In this document: in pieces, positions 31,609-43,249 of the stretch
Layout: the number at the start of each line of letters is the position of its first letter
Numbering within the stretch: the first letter of the stretch is position 1
DNA from: Conchocele bisecta
Lineage: Eukaryota; Mollusca; Bivalvia; Lucinida; Thyasiridae
DNA: 64,000 bases
NCBI GenBank assembly: GCA_029237695.1
Contig: CM055271.1
Coordinates: 81,913,488-81,977,487, forward strand
Direction of reading: 5' to 3'
Notes under the pieces: model-generated
Told to the model about the DNA's origin: nothing
Databases searched by the model: none
Seen by the model: only the letters and a program-made list of their open reading frames with translations
Translations under genes and position numbers: made by a program

Positions 31609-31718
31609 AGATCTGTGCTGTGTCAAAAATATCCAAGAAAGAGATTGGTCGAGTGTTCAAGCTCATCCTTAAAACTCTTGAGACAAATGTGGAACTGATC
31701 ACAACGGGTGATTTCATG
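31609..31718 (+). CDS. GTF2B: GTF2B exon [20 protein letters not shown] (right)
   Basis: Acceptor ATATTTCAG|AGATCTG, donor TTCATG|GTGAGT; identical to the left copy. Confidence 0.95.
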
Positions 31719-34700
31719 GTGAGTAACAGATAAGCTCCAGAAACGCTTTGTGTCTAAAATGTATGTGTGTCTGGCACTTGCGTTAATGTTTTTACAGGAC
31801 ATTCAGTCTGGTAAACTTGAATTCTTTTACCAGACCGAAAATATCCGTCGGTCCGACAAGTTCCGCGGAGACTGCACGAGTCATCAGGGGCCCGTTTCAC
31901 TAAACTTTGTATAACTAAAATTTTCGTAAGTGCAAATTTAGGATCGTCTGGAAATCTCAATTGATGGATTTACATTTATTGAGCATAGGCTGCTCTCAAT
32001 AAATGTAAATCCAATAATTGTTTTCATGAAAACATTGTTAATGTGAAATTTCCAGATGATCCTGAATTTGCACTTACGCACATTTTAGTCGTACAAAGTT
32101 TAGTGAAACGGCCCCCAGATACAGACTGGTGGGGCCTGACTAGATTACACAAGTTACCATCTCAGGGTTTAAGCCAACCATTAGGGGCAAAATCACACTA
32201 AATTTTCCATCTCAAATTATTCTGTTAAAGTGATTTCATGTCCAGGATAAACTAGCATCCAAGTATAAACAAACTTATTACATGTATTTTTAGCTCACTT
32301 GAGCGAAGCTCATGTGAGCTATTGTTACCTCAATGTGTCGGTCGTCCGTGAACATTTTCAAACGTCTTCTCCTCGGTAACCATTGGGCCTATAGTCACCA
32401 AACTTCATGGTCATGGTCCTTTGGTAGGGGGATTACAAAATTGTTAAAATGACGTCATCACATAATCCAAGATGGCCGCCGTCTAAAAATAGCACAAATT
32501 CTTCAAAAATCTTCTTCTCAAGAACCGCCAACCGGATTTCGACAAAACTTTGTAGGAATGATCGATGTACAATGCTCTTTCAAAGTGGTTAAAATGGTGA
32601 CCCCAGGGTCAAAAATGGGCATGGCCCGTGGGGTCAAATTGGGGTCAAATTTTATTTTTTACCGAATATGGTCATGTCATATATCAAATCGAAGGTATCA
32701 ATGAGGCGATCACTCTAGTGCATTTTTTGTTAAAATCGGATGGTTATGTCATCCAAGATGGCCTCCTTTTCTTCTCATGAACCGCTTGCCGGATTTCAAC
32801 GAAACTTGGTAGGAATGATCGATGTACAATGCTCTTTCAAAGTTGTTAAAATGGTGACCCCGGGGTCAAAAATGGGTGTGGCCCGTGGGGTCAAATTTTA
32901 TTTTTGACCGAATGGTCATGTCTATATCAAATCGAAAGTATCAAAGAGGCCATCGCTCTGGTGCATTTTTTGTCGAAATTAGATGGTCATGTCATCCAAG
33001 ATGGCCGCTGAAAGGTCAAAAGGTCATTCTTTTTTTTATTAAAGATTGAAAAATTCTTCTTCGCACGAACCGCTTGGCCCATGGTGGCCAAACTTCACAG
33101 TTATGGTCCATGGGTGAAGCCTTTTCAGATTTGTTAAAACGGAGGTCGTCGCTAATCCAAGATGGCCACCGTCTAAAAATAGCCCAAATTCTTAAAAAAT
33201 CTTCTTCTCATGAACCACCAGCCGGATTTCGACGAAACTTGGTAGGAATGATCGATGTACAATGCTCTTTCAAAGGTGTTAAAATGGTGACCCCGTGGTC
33301 AAATTTTATTTTTGACCAAATATGGTCGTGTCATATATCAAATTGAAGGTATCGATGAGGCGATTGCTCTGGTGCAATATTTGTCAGAATCGGATGATTA
33401 TGTCATCCATGATGGCCTCCAAAACTTCCATTTATTCGAGATTTTGAACGTCTTTTTCTCCGGAACCACATGGCCGATGCTGGCCAAACTTCATAGTCAG
33501 TTATGATCCTTGGGTGAAGCATTTTCAGATTTGGTAAAATGAGTCATCGCTTAATCCAAGATGACCGCCATCTAAAAATAGCACAATTTTTTTAAAACAC
33601 ATGAACTCAATGTCACATTCTCCTCTGGTGTTTATGGAGTCAGGTGAGCGAATTAGGGCCATCATGGCCCTCTTGTTATTATTTCTCGTCAAATGTATAT
33701 GTTGTTACCACTCAATTGAACCGTCTCGACGATAATCCTGTCCAGTTATAATAAGTAGTTTACATGTAAACTTTGTGCTTGATCCGCATAGCGTGTCAAT
33801 ACAGGAAAGTGACTTAAATTTTGATTTAATTATGGAATTTCAGCGTGTTTTCTGAGGATATCCCTAACCGCTAGAGACCATTGCGCATGCGCTAGGTCAC
33901 TTCCGGAAAATACGTCATATGTCAAAAGTTCAGTAGGTCAGCGTTTCTGACACGGCGCAACCATCACTTCTCAGTCCGCCCAAAATAAACCCCATTAAAC
34001 TAAAATTTAGCGTATTGTGAGCGATGCCGATATGGCAATTACGTTCAAAGATGACTATTAGTCGTAGTTGTGTTGTTTATAAAACAACTTTCATTGAAAA
34101 TAATGAACTTGAGGGAACTTATTTCCCACTGTATCCGGAGAAACTGGCAGAATCCCATTGTTGCTATGGGTGCTTAAGGTTGATCAGGGATTCCGCTGGG
34201 GAAAATAAAAAAATCGCCACTTCAAAAAAAATAAACAATTGGCGATAAAAAATTACAATTTTCGAAAAAATTGTAATCTTTTATCGCCAATTGTTTATTT
34301 TTATCGCCAATTGCGAAAGTGGTCCCTGGTTGATTTCATTATTGCTAAGGGTATAAATACCGGCGCACATTCAAATGAGATTATTCTGGGCACCGGCAGA
34401 GCAGAGGAGAGTTATATTCAGAGGCTATTCTCTGACTTTACATATTTATGCACAAAGAAGTTTATTGTTCTAAATCTACTTAAATCTACTTAATTATATT
34501 ATCTGACTTACATTAAGTTTTTTTTTTTTTTGCTTATATTTAACGGCGGCACTGGCTCGAGGACCTTGCATGCCGTCTCCCAAGAATGGGAGAAAGAACG
34601 GAGGTAGAGATTTTTTGAGAGAAGCCGGTAATTCGTATTTACAGAGCAATTACGAATTATCGGTACCCATTCACAGCTGGGTGAACTGGAGCAGTGTGGA

Positions 34701-37700
34701 TAAAGTGTCTTGCTCAAGGACACAACGCAGCGCCTCCGGTGAGGCTCGAACCCACGACCTTTAGATCAGCAGTCTGACGCTCTAACCACCAGGCCACTGC
34801 GCTCCACTTACATTAAGTCACATCTAGCCTTAACTTATATATGTGGGTATTGTTAGGATGAGTGTAATTTGCACATAGTCAGTCCTTGTGGGTTTTTTGG
34901 GAAAGATTGAATTTTTATTAATAACCCTCCCCCTTGTTATTCCAACTACCGTGATTACCCCTATCCTATGCCGGCAAGTTATTTAGCTACTAGATCAACA
35001 GGTATATATTAGACAGGTGAAGGTTACCTTCCTTGTTGTGACAATATTAAGATAGGAGGAGTGAGTTCCCCTATTTATCATAGCTCCCACATCTAAGTCT
35101 GGAAAGCTGTCTGATGTAGGGAGATATTTCCGTTAGACCGGTATAGATCCTGATCAGCGATGGAGTGTCTATAGACCCTTCTTGCAACCTTGGTTACACA
35201 GTTAGAGAGCCATCGTCTCTTGTTGTCTCTGCCTGTCGGTAAATAATCCAAGTTCCATCAAAGACCCCCTCAGCCCAGAATCATAGCATCATACAGAGAG
35301 GGATAGGTCCACATGACCTCGATTATTATTCACTTGCAATTGTAACCATTATGAATTGTATGTAAATAAAATATACATGTAGTTATACACCGAATTGTTG
35401 TTCCCATCTTATTAGGCCCCTTAAATCAGTCGTGGCCCACGCTACCCAAACCTGTGACAAAATCATTGCGGTGGGCTAACATTTACCTAACTTCTGCAAT
35501 GTCGACAATGCTATAAATCGGTTGACTGTTTCGTGAGAGTCCGTTGTCTCGAGGCTGTCCGAGTACGGTATATTAAAACAGAGACCCTGGTAATGTGTTA
35601 GAAAATGGAGTAAACAGACTTAGCTTTGTTTTCTCTCGCTTATTGATGCTTTTAGGTATATTTAATGTATGTATAGAACAGTTGGTTCGTTACTTCAACC
35701 TGTGATTGTTGAAGTGATGTAAACACCATTCAGTCATTTATTCTTCTAATGCACTCTATTAATATCACGCAATCTGATTGACTGATGGCCATACATTACA
35801 GGTATATCATTGTTGATGAACGGTCACAAATTATTTCAATATGTATTACTACGCCAGTAAAGGCATTAGAAATAGGTTAACCGTATTGTAATTTTGAAAT
35901 TTGCGGCGTATATCAGAAAATGATAGGTCGGAAAACATGTTTAATGGCTCCGCTAGTGCGTCGCCATTAAACAGATTTTCCGACCTATCATTTTCAGAAA
36001 TAGGCAGCAAATTTCAAAATTACAATACAGTTAACCCTACATGTATATTACAATACAGTTAACCCTATATTAACGTGGCCCTGTTATTATCCCCTCGCCG
36101 ATAGGCAAAAGGAGATGTGACATTAGTCTATGTACATACATACGTACGTTAGTTACACCTTTCATTTTTCAATGACGTATTCACCGATTCAGTCAATTAT
36201 TCTTAACGTGGCCCTGTTATTATCCCCTCACCGATACACAAGAGGAGATGTAGCATTAATCTATACATACATACGTACCTTTCATTTTTCAATGACGTAT
36301 GAACCGCTTCACCGATTTTGATATTATTTGGTCACAATGTATGTCTAGAGATGGTTCTTTGTATATGTATTGTATGTTTTGCATACGACCCACGTCTGAC
36401 CGCCCACGGTCGAGGTCACTCAGGACTTGCGTTCACCTTGGTTTTTGTAAGGCAATAATGTTTTTGTTTTTTTTATTATTATGAAGGCTGCCAGCAAGGG
36501 GATTAGCTGAGTGATAATGATGCCCTTGTTATATTCATCATCTGCATGACAAACATGTATAATACTAAAACATTTCCTTTCTTTGAATTTTCAGTCACGG
36601 TTTTGTTCAAACCTTGTACTACCACCTAAGGTACAGAAAGCCGCCACCCATATTGCCCGCAAAGCTGTGGACACCGATCTCGTTCCAGGGTAACTTCCTT
36701 AACCTTTACAATGCTGTGTTGTCTGCTGAATACTTTCTTTTTTTTCTCATCAAAAACTTGGTTTGGCAGCACTTTAGAATCATTTCCAATTTAATAAAAA
36801 AATAAAATGCTGCCAAACCATGTTTTTACTGCGAGAACAGACAAAATATGAATTATCTGCAGACCACTATTTTCGGTTCCACATTCTAAGGGTTAAATGT
36901 GACTGGAGAGCTCCAGATAAGTTTTATATCTAAAGAGTATTAAACCCCCATATTTCAAATTCAATGCATATTATTGATTTTCTGCCTAAAAATATTAAAT
37001 AGGGTACAAATGATGAAAAAAATTCACTTATTTGGGCCACATTTTGCTTTTTGCAGCTCAACTATTAAAGTAAATGTTCAACTTTATTACAGTATTTTCA
37101 CTACTCAATTTGAAAATCAATGCGTATTTTGTACTCTCACTTTTGATAATCAATTTGTATTCTGCTAAAATAAGTGCGTAAAATATGCGAATACACACCT
37201 CATCTGGAGCTCTGTGACTGGAGAAATGGGGCTTATGGCATTTGTAACCAGTGTAGCTTCTGATCAAATAGCACACTCCTGTAGCACATGTAGCCTGATT
37301 GATGTTTATGCCCCCGCCACCGAATGGTGAGAGGGGCATATCGTGTTGCCGGCGTCCGTACGAACGTCCCAAAACCTTAACGCTCGGGTAAATGGCTTAT
37401 AATTTCTGTTTCCTTGCTCGGATCTGCTTCACATTTCGTACACGCATTGCTCCAATGCTCCTCTACCGCCCTGTGACGAATCCACATTCATCCCGCCCCC
37501 ACTAAGCCCAGGGTCAAGGTCACAGACTTGGTGCGTTTGAAACCTTAATGCTCCGGTAAATGGTTTATAATCAAATATGCCTCGTTTTCTTTGGCTGCCA
37601 GCGGGGCATTCGTGTGCCGACAGGCCACATTTCTAGTTAACTATCTATATTGCTTATACACAAGCATGATGATTGAGCTGTGAACAGTGTACTGAACTTT

Positions 37701-40700
37701 GTACGACTAAAATGTTCGTAAATGCAAAATTATGATAGTCTGTAAATTTCACATTAACAATGTTTACTTGTAAACACATATTGAATTCACATTTATTGAG
37801 CAGCAGCCTATGCTCAATAAATATAAATCCATAAATTGAAATTTCCAGACGATCCTACATTTGCACTTACGAATATTTTAGTCGTACGAAGTTTAGTGAT
37901 CAGACTGCAAAACCAATATGCCCCATTTCTCCAGCCATAGTCACAAATATTTACAATTATATTTCTCTTTATATCATTATGATACAATTTGACAAGATGA
38001 AGTGACTACTGGCAACTACATGAAAATCAATAACAAATACAATCGGATCTAAGGCAGCCTATGTTCAATAAATGTTAATCCATCAATTGAAATTTCCAGA
38101 CGATCCTAAATTTGCACTTAGGAACATTTTATTTGTACGAAGTTTAGTGAAACGGGCACCAGGTGTTTTCTTGGTGTCCGTTTTAGAGAGGGTCGTTCCA
38201 CTGTACCACCTCTGTGTCATCACATATCCGGTCACACTTGATTGTATTGAATACAAGTCAACCACTACTTGACAAATCGGTATATGTAGACCATTTGATT
38301 GACTAAGTCTGAGTACTGCTCAGCGTCGACCAATCAAACTTCCTGATTTTGAGTATGAGAACGGTTTAATACCAGTAGCCGATTTCACCAACATTGCAAA
38401 GTATACTTTTCTAGCAAAGTATACTTTGAGGGAGTAATCATTTATTTTTCCTGAAATGCATTATTTCATTTAGAACTAACGACTGCATATATTTGATGTC
38501 AGATTAAAAGTATGCAGAATTATTATACTGAATTTATTACATTATCACAGCCATTTTACTGAATTTATTACATATCGGCTGTGATAATGTAATAAATTCA
38601 GTATAATAAAAATTATTAAATTTATCCTAAAATTGAAAAATTCTCCCTCAAAGTATACTTTGCTAGAAAAGTATATTTTGCAATGTTGGTGAAATAGGCT
38701 ACAGGAACTCCCATTTGGTATAAAAATGTTTATGTTTATTTACATGTGCAGTGATAAGACATTGGGGAGGATGGAGGATATGCATATGCATATCTTCACT
38801 CTTTGCATGCTGGGAAACTTGTGGGCTATAAATAGTTCAAATCTAGTGGGAAAAAAATCATCATTTTTTCTTGTATTCTCCCCATAAATATCCATGAATA
38901 TGTCCTGAGGACTCAATTCTAATGAAATTCCAAGACATATTTACAGAAAGGAATAAATCATATACTCCTAATTGAAATAGGCTACATGCCCTGTTACTGT
39001 ATTTCAGGCGAAGTCCGGTGTCAGTTGCGGCAGCTGCCATTTATATGGCTTCCCAGGCGTCCGACACCAAAAAGACTCAAAAAGGTAACCACCGTAATAA
39101 GCCTATATATTTGCACTCCATTTATGCTGGGAAACACACATCAAAGGTGCATGCCCACTCAGTAGACACAAACTGTTCTTTATAGGAAATAAATAAGTGT
39201 AAAATGTGTGTCACTATTCCACCAGTTCTAAAGATTACGAGTGGCCGCTATACAGGTATAATCATTTAGTAATATTTATTTTACTGATAGTGACGCGCGG
39301 TGGTATCAGGCTATTATCAAGGCATGGTATTTTTTAATTATTTATACTAATTAAATGCGTCGCCTGAAAAAATAATATTTTCAACAGGTTATAAAGTATG
39401 ATCATTGCACATTAAACAATACATACAGAACATAAATAGTCATGTCCGTTAACATTTTAAGGAAACACGGTTATCGCCCCTGATATCAGTGTGGAGATTT
39501 GTGTCTGATATAAAATGTATAATAATGTCAATACGTGGGGTAATGGTGAATGAATGTTTATTTTGCCAGAAAATGTCTCCGATGATGTCTCTGATATATA
39601 GAACATTCCTGCCTTCTGACTGGGTGTGTACCTTTAATATATGCTTTCTTGCAGCAAGGAATGTCCAAATATTTATGGTTGTGTCACCATAACTATGTAC
39701 TTGGATATAATTGGAAACCCCTATTTCAAAACAAATTGTGTCCAAATATATATATACAGTGGAACCTCTCTAAACCGGATTCCAAGAAAACATCGGTGAT
39801 TGGTTTCTTGGTCATTTATCTCCGGTGATACTGATCGCATAACACACAGCTATGGCTCAGAATGATCAAATGCTTGATTTACAGTGAAACCTCTCTAAGC
39901 CGGACACCCTGGGGACCTCCCAGGTGGTCGGTTTAGTGAGGTTTCACTAGCACATGTCACTATGTGGCTGACTGACTGGAGAAATGGGGTTTATGGGGTA
40001 TTTTACCAGTGTAGCTCAAATAGTTATTGGTGTTTAACGGCCTATCAACAGCTACGGTCATGTAAGGCCGGGCAAACCGGTTTGATCCCGTTTTAGCCTG
40101 CTGCATTGGGGGGAAAATCCCAAAATCAGAACGAAATATTGTATTTAAACCTAACCAGGGGGCCGTTTCACTAAACTTCATATGACTAAAATGTAGGTGC
40201 AATATTATAATAGTCTGTAAATATCACATTAATAATGTTTTCTTGCAAAACAATAATTGGATTTACATTTATTGAGCATATAGCCTATGCTCAATAAATG
40301 TAAATCCATCGATTCAAATTTCCAGACGATCCAAAATTTACACTTACGAACATTTTAGTCGTACGAAGTTTAGTGAAACGGTCACCTGGTGCCAGGTCCA
40401 TACCACACCAGTCACTTAGCCCCTTCCCCCAAAATAGGATTACGAATAATCGTAATACTCATATGATACCAGATTCAACTGTCACATACAAAATGCCAAA
40501 GACATATGTGAGTGCTGAATCAGGTATCCAGTCGGAATTCTGGTAAGGATGAACCCCGATTGTTGAATTATCCGTCGCGCGCTCCCGACCAACGAATTCA
40601 GGTAAGGATTAACCCTGCTTGTTAAATTACCCATCGCATACTCCCACCCACAAGCATGGCAGGGGTTATTGATGGAATGGCGAACAGTCCTGATGCTGAT

Positions 40701-41476
40701 CAAACTATAACGATGGCATGATGGGATTCAAGCAGTTTGATTGCCTCTGCTATTAGAGTTAAGATGGACTAATTAAACTTCTTAATTTTGAATGCGAGAT
40801 TTGAGTACATGCCTGACAAAGTTTATGATCATCAGCGCTCCAGATAAGCTTAGTGTCTAAAGCGTACTATACCCCCTGATTTTAAAATAATTGTGTAGTT
40901 TACTTACAAATGGATTATTGATTTTCTTCATTACTAAACAGGGAAAAAATGATAAAATACGCCAATACGCACCTTATCTGGAGCTCTGGATCATGAGCCT
41001 GGTTATATTTCCGACAATCAAATCGGGCAGTCTCAACGAACTAAACTGCTTAATTTCGAACATAGGATTCAAGTACATTCTGGAACTGTTCTATAAATGA
41101 CACACGCCATGGGATTTTGTACCTTCGGACATCTGGGTAATTTCATTTAATTCTTTTACAAAATTTACAATATTAAGTCAAAAGTTGACAAAATGATTCC
41201 GCACGTACTCTGACAATTGTGTCAACATTTGACGTCATTTACGGAAACTTTTGTAAACATATTTCATGAAATTACGCATATATGTCCGAAGGTGCAATAT
41301 CCCATGGCGTATCTCAAATGCGGACGCTGGTTGTGTTTTCAGAGATTGGCGACATTGCAGGCGTGGCTGAGGTTACTATACGACAAGCGTATAAACTGAT
41401 GTACCCCAAGGCACATGATTTGTTCCCAGAGGATTTCAAGTTCTACACGACTATAGAACAGTTACCAACTCAATGA
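31609..41476 (+). CDS. GTF2B: Transcription initiation factor IIB (TFIIB), 3' four exons (right-arm copy)
   Basis: Exons 31609-31718, 36595-36689, 39008-39084 and 41343-41476 join in phase (2/0, 0/2, 2/1, 1/stop) and encode the second cyclin fold and C-terminus of TFIIB. The DLVPG loop is intact (D). The 5' half of the gene is not in the window: sequence stops 24 bp upstream of the first visible exon. The introns are filled with MITEs, a Helentron-like element and SINE-1. AATAAA at 41496-41501 lies 20 bp after the stop. The last exon is followed by several decayed tandem copies of its own 3' end. Strong protein similarity leaves little doubt about identity; whether this is a second gene or the other allele is open. 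Confidence 0.95.
31886..32117. mobile_element. MITE-B copy
   Basis: Mirror of 30555-30785. Confidence 0.85.
32292..33675 (+). mobile_element. Helentron-like element, single-unit copy
   Basis: AGCTCACTTGAGCGAAGCTC to GGGCCATCATGGCCCTCTTG with T on both flanks. Lacks the 244-bp duplication of the left arm. Confidence 0.65.
33698..33730. repeat. Half hairpin at a deletion breakpoint
   Basis: GTTGTTACCACTCAATTGAA followed by CCGTCTCGACG, then directly GATTATCC-like intron sequence (ATAATCCTGTCC). The other stem half is missing. Confidence 0.85.
33883..33917 (+). promoter_or_regulatory. NRF-1/ETS/CRE-like promoter cluster (right)
   Basis: GCGCATGCGC at 33883-33892, TCACTTCCGG at 33897-33906 and TACGTCA at 33911-33917; mirror of 26803-26837. 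Confidence 0.5.
34024..34176 (+). CDS. Candidate first exon of an unknown protein (right)
   Basis: Same reading frame as 26545-26697 (starts [10 protein letters not shown]) and I see no base difference from it. It ends at the hAT insertion (34185). Past the insertion the frame is not conserved between arms. Confidence 0.3.
34185..34326. mobile_element. hAT-like miniature element (right)
   Basis: CAGGGATTCCGCTGG end with AGGTTGAT before it and TGGTTGAT after. Central hairpin AAAATTACAATTTTCGAAAA. Confidence 0.85.
34519..34805 (-). mobile_element. SINE-1 (right)
   Basis: Flanked by ACTTACATTAAGT at 34506-34518 and 34806-34818; reverse copy of 25907-26197 at the same site. Confidence 0.9.
35876..36050. 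mobile_element. MITE-J (right)
   Basis: Mirror of 24668-24836 with apex CTCCGCTAGTGCGTCG. Confidence 0.8.
36060..36535 (+). mobile_element. Helentron-like repeat D (right)
   Basis: Ends GTGATAATGATGCCCTTG followed by TTATATT, one copy only (the left arm has four). Confidence 0.55.
36595..36689 (+). CDS. GTF2B: GTF2B exon SRFCSNL...DTDLVPG (right)
   Basis: Acceptor TTTTCAG|TCACGG, donor CCAGG|GTAACT; D conserved in DLVPG. Confidence 0.95.
36735..36840. repeat. TTTGGCAGCA hairpin (right)
   Basis: Mirror of 23770-23865, about 50 bp after the exon donor. Confidence 0.75.
36907..37213. mobile_element. hAT-like MITE-H with perfect 8-bp duplication
   Basis: AGAGCTCCAGATAAG and CATCTGGAGCTCT ends, flanked by GTGACTGG at 36899-36906 and 37214-37221. 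Defines the family. Confidence 0.9.
37306..37640. mobile_element. CvA/pearl-like element, one core repeat
   Basis: Mirror of 22789-23295 with one full core unit instead of two. Confidence 0.7.
37690..37898. mobile_element. MITE-B copy
   Basis: Mirror of 22517-22740. Confidence 0.85.
38047..38160. mobile_element. MITE-B half copy
   Basis: Mirror of 22252-22353. Confidence 0.75.
38375..38702. mobile_element. MITE-A copy
   Basis: Mirror of 21693-22032. A solo MITE-A end (GAAATAGGCTAC) also lies at about 38975-38986, 20 bp before the GTF2B acceptor at 39007. Confidence 0.88.
39008..39084 (+). CDS. GTF2B: GTF2B exon [18 protein letters not shown] (right)
   Basis: Acceptor GTATTTCAG|GCGAAG, donor AAAAAG|GTAACC; the donor runs straight into the MITE-G end ACCGTAATAAGCC. 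Confidence 0.95.
39145..39633. mobile_element. MITE-E nested in MITE-G (right)
   Basis: AGGTGCATGCCCACTCAG to GGGTGTGTACCT; flanks TCAA (decayed TTAA) and TTAA (39634-39637). Confidence 0.78.
39756..39955. mobile_element. pogo/Tigger-like MITE (right)
   Basis: TACAGTGGAACCTCTCTAAA to GAGGTTTCACTA; mirror of 20430-20633. Confidence 0.65.
40157..40388. mobile_element. MITE-B inserted in SINE-2 (right)
   Basis: Mirror of 19995-20233; SINE-2 parts lie at 40015-40156 and 40389-40690. Confidence 0.8.
40833..40988. mobile_element. hAT-like MITE-H, short (right)
   Basis: CAGCGCTCCAGATAAG to CTTATCTGGAGCTCTG; mirror of 19389-19544. Confidence 0.7.
41106..41312. mobile_element. MITE-F palindrome (right)
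   Basis: Mirror of 19055-19275; ends about 30 bp before the last GTF2B acceptor. Confidence 0.75.
41343..41476 (+). CDS. GTF2B: GTF2B last exon (right)
   Basis: Acceptor GTGTTTTCAG|AGATTGG; encodes [20 protein letters not shown] through QLPTQ and TGA. Confidence 0.95.
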
Positions 41477-41557
41477 TGTGTAACACTGTTGTGATAATAA
41501 ACAAATCACCAAATTGATGATACATCATAATAACAGCAAACCTTTATACATATCCAT

Positions 41558-41810
41558 CAGGGGCGTCGGAACAGGTCCGACAGCAGCCGGATCAATAATT
41601 TTGACATATTTATAATTCATGTATAAAAAAAAACCGGAATGTAAATATTTTTCTGCAATTTTTCTCATGAAAAGTGTATGTTGTTACCACTCAGTTGAAC
41701 CGTCTCGGCGAGACGGTTCTACTGAGTGGTAAAAACATTCACTTTAGATGGGTAGCGAGGGCACCCAGTAGATTCTCCGGACCAATCTTATGGTGTTTCC
41801 GGCGCCCCTG
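41558..41810. mobile_element. hAT-like MITE with GTCTC/GAGAC hairpin (right)
   Basis: CAGGGGCGTCGGAA and TTCCGGCGCCCCTG ends; apex GTCTCGGCGAGAC. It sits inside the array of GTF2B 3'-end copies. Confidence 0.68.
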
Positions 41811-41825
41811 CCTATATAGCGCTGC

Positions 41826-42600
41826 CTCCTGTTCTCAGAGGATTTCAACTTCTACACTGATAGAATAGTTACCAATTCCATGAGGAATAACACTGTTGTG
41901 ATAATAAATAAACAAATCACCAAAATGATGGAGGCACATGATTTGTTCTCGGAGGTGATACATAACACTGTAGTGATAATAAACAAATCACTAAATTCAT
42001 GATACTTAATATACCACGCCTACACACTAATGTAGTTCAAGGCACATGATTTGTTCCCAGAGGATTTAAAATTCTACACTCCTATTGAAGTTACCAACAC
42101 AATAATATGTAACACTGTAGTGATAATAAACAAATCACCAGGGGCCCGTTTCACTAAAGTTTGTACAACTTAGTTACTAAAATGTTCGTAAGTGCAAATT
42201 TAGGATCATCTATAAATTTCAATTGATGGGTTTACGTTTATTGAGCATAGGCTGCTCAATAAATGTAAATTCAATAATTATTTACAAGAAAACATTGTTA
42301 ATGTGAAATTTACAGACTATCATAAATTTGCACACAAACATTTTAGTCAAACGAAGTTTAGTGAAACGGCCTCCTGATTCATGAGACATCATATAACAAG
42401 TCAACAAATTAATGTAGATCAAAGTAAATGATTTGTTCCGAGAGAGTGTAAATTATATATACCTATAGTGACACGGTATACTGCCCACGGTAACTTAATG
42501 AAATTACAAAGACAGTAATCACCAAATTTATGTTACACCATTCAACAAACCTTCAATATCATGTAATTCAAAGATGTGATTTGTTCCCACCAGTTCCACA
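41826..42600 (+). repeat. Decayed tandem copies of the GTF2B last-exon end and 3' UTR (right)
   Basis: Blocks at about 41833-41905, 41931-41985, 42033-42135, 42391-42440 and 42565-42600 repeat parts of AAGGCACATGATTTGTTCCC, AGAGGATTTCAAGTTCTACA and AATAAACAAATCACC. The copy at 42033 still reads [14 protein letters not shown] but has lost the stop. The array is broken by the MITE-B at 42141-42374. Confidence 0.8.
42141..42374. mobile_element. MITE-B copy
   Basis: Mirror of 17983-18216. Confidence 0.85.
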
Positions 42601-43100
42601 TGCCTGTGGAATTGTTGGGCACTCGATGATGTATATATAGAGAATGCCAGGCTCATGATATCAAGTTTTTCAGGTAAGGCTCAGGCGAGGCTCACCTTGC
42701 AATTCCTACCGTTCCCGAGCCGAGCCTGATAAACATGGCATCAAAATACTCTAGCATGGTACTCGATTGTATCAGGTAACGTTGTACGCTGCAGAATGAT
42801 CAGTTATGACGTGGTTTTGATTAAAAAGAATGCAGACCTGTTTGCGTTACATCATTGCACCAACGTCATTCGGTAAGATCATGTGACGTGGGTCGACCAA
42901 TGAAATGTCAGAGACTGTAGTTGTGATCCGTATCAAGTCGATGCAGGATACGACAATTTGTTATCAGTATGTGTATATTCGGTCACTGCATAGTCGGTTA
43001 CCTGATAATGCGCTTTTCTGGTATTAGCCAACATAGTGACTTGACGAGTTTGTAATCACACAGCACTCAACTATGGCTCAGAGTGATCAAATGCCTGATT

Positions 43101-43173
43101 TACAGTGAAACCCCTCTAAGCCGGACACCCTGGGGACCTCCCAGGGTGTCCGGCTTAGAGAGGTTTCACTGTA
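43101..43173. mobile_element. Solo pogo-like end folded into a 73-bp hairpin
   Basis: TACAGTGAAACCCCTCTAAG plus CCGGACACCCTGGG followed by its inverse with one mismatch; TA at both ends. Right arm only. Confidence 0.8.
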
Positions 43174-43249
43174 CAATTCTGGCTATGCTCGACAAAAACA
43201 AGGCTAACTATCACACAGCACTCCACTATGGCTCAGAATGATGCGTGGG

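Noticed and set aside
30952..31717. Long frames across the N gap
   Set aside because: They consist mostly of unknown bases; only the GTF2B exons at each edge are real, on the opposite strand to some of these frames.
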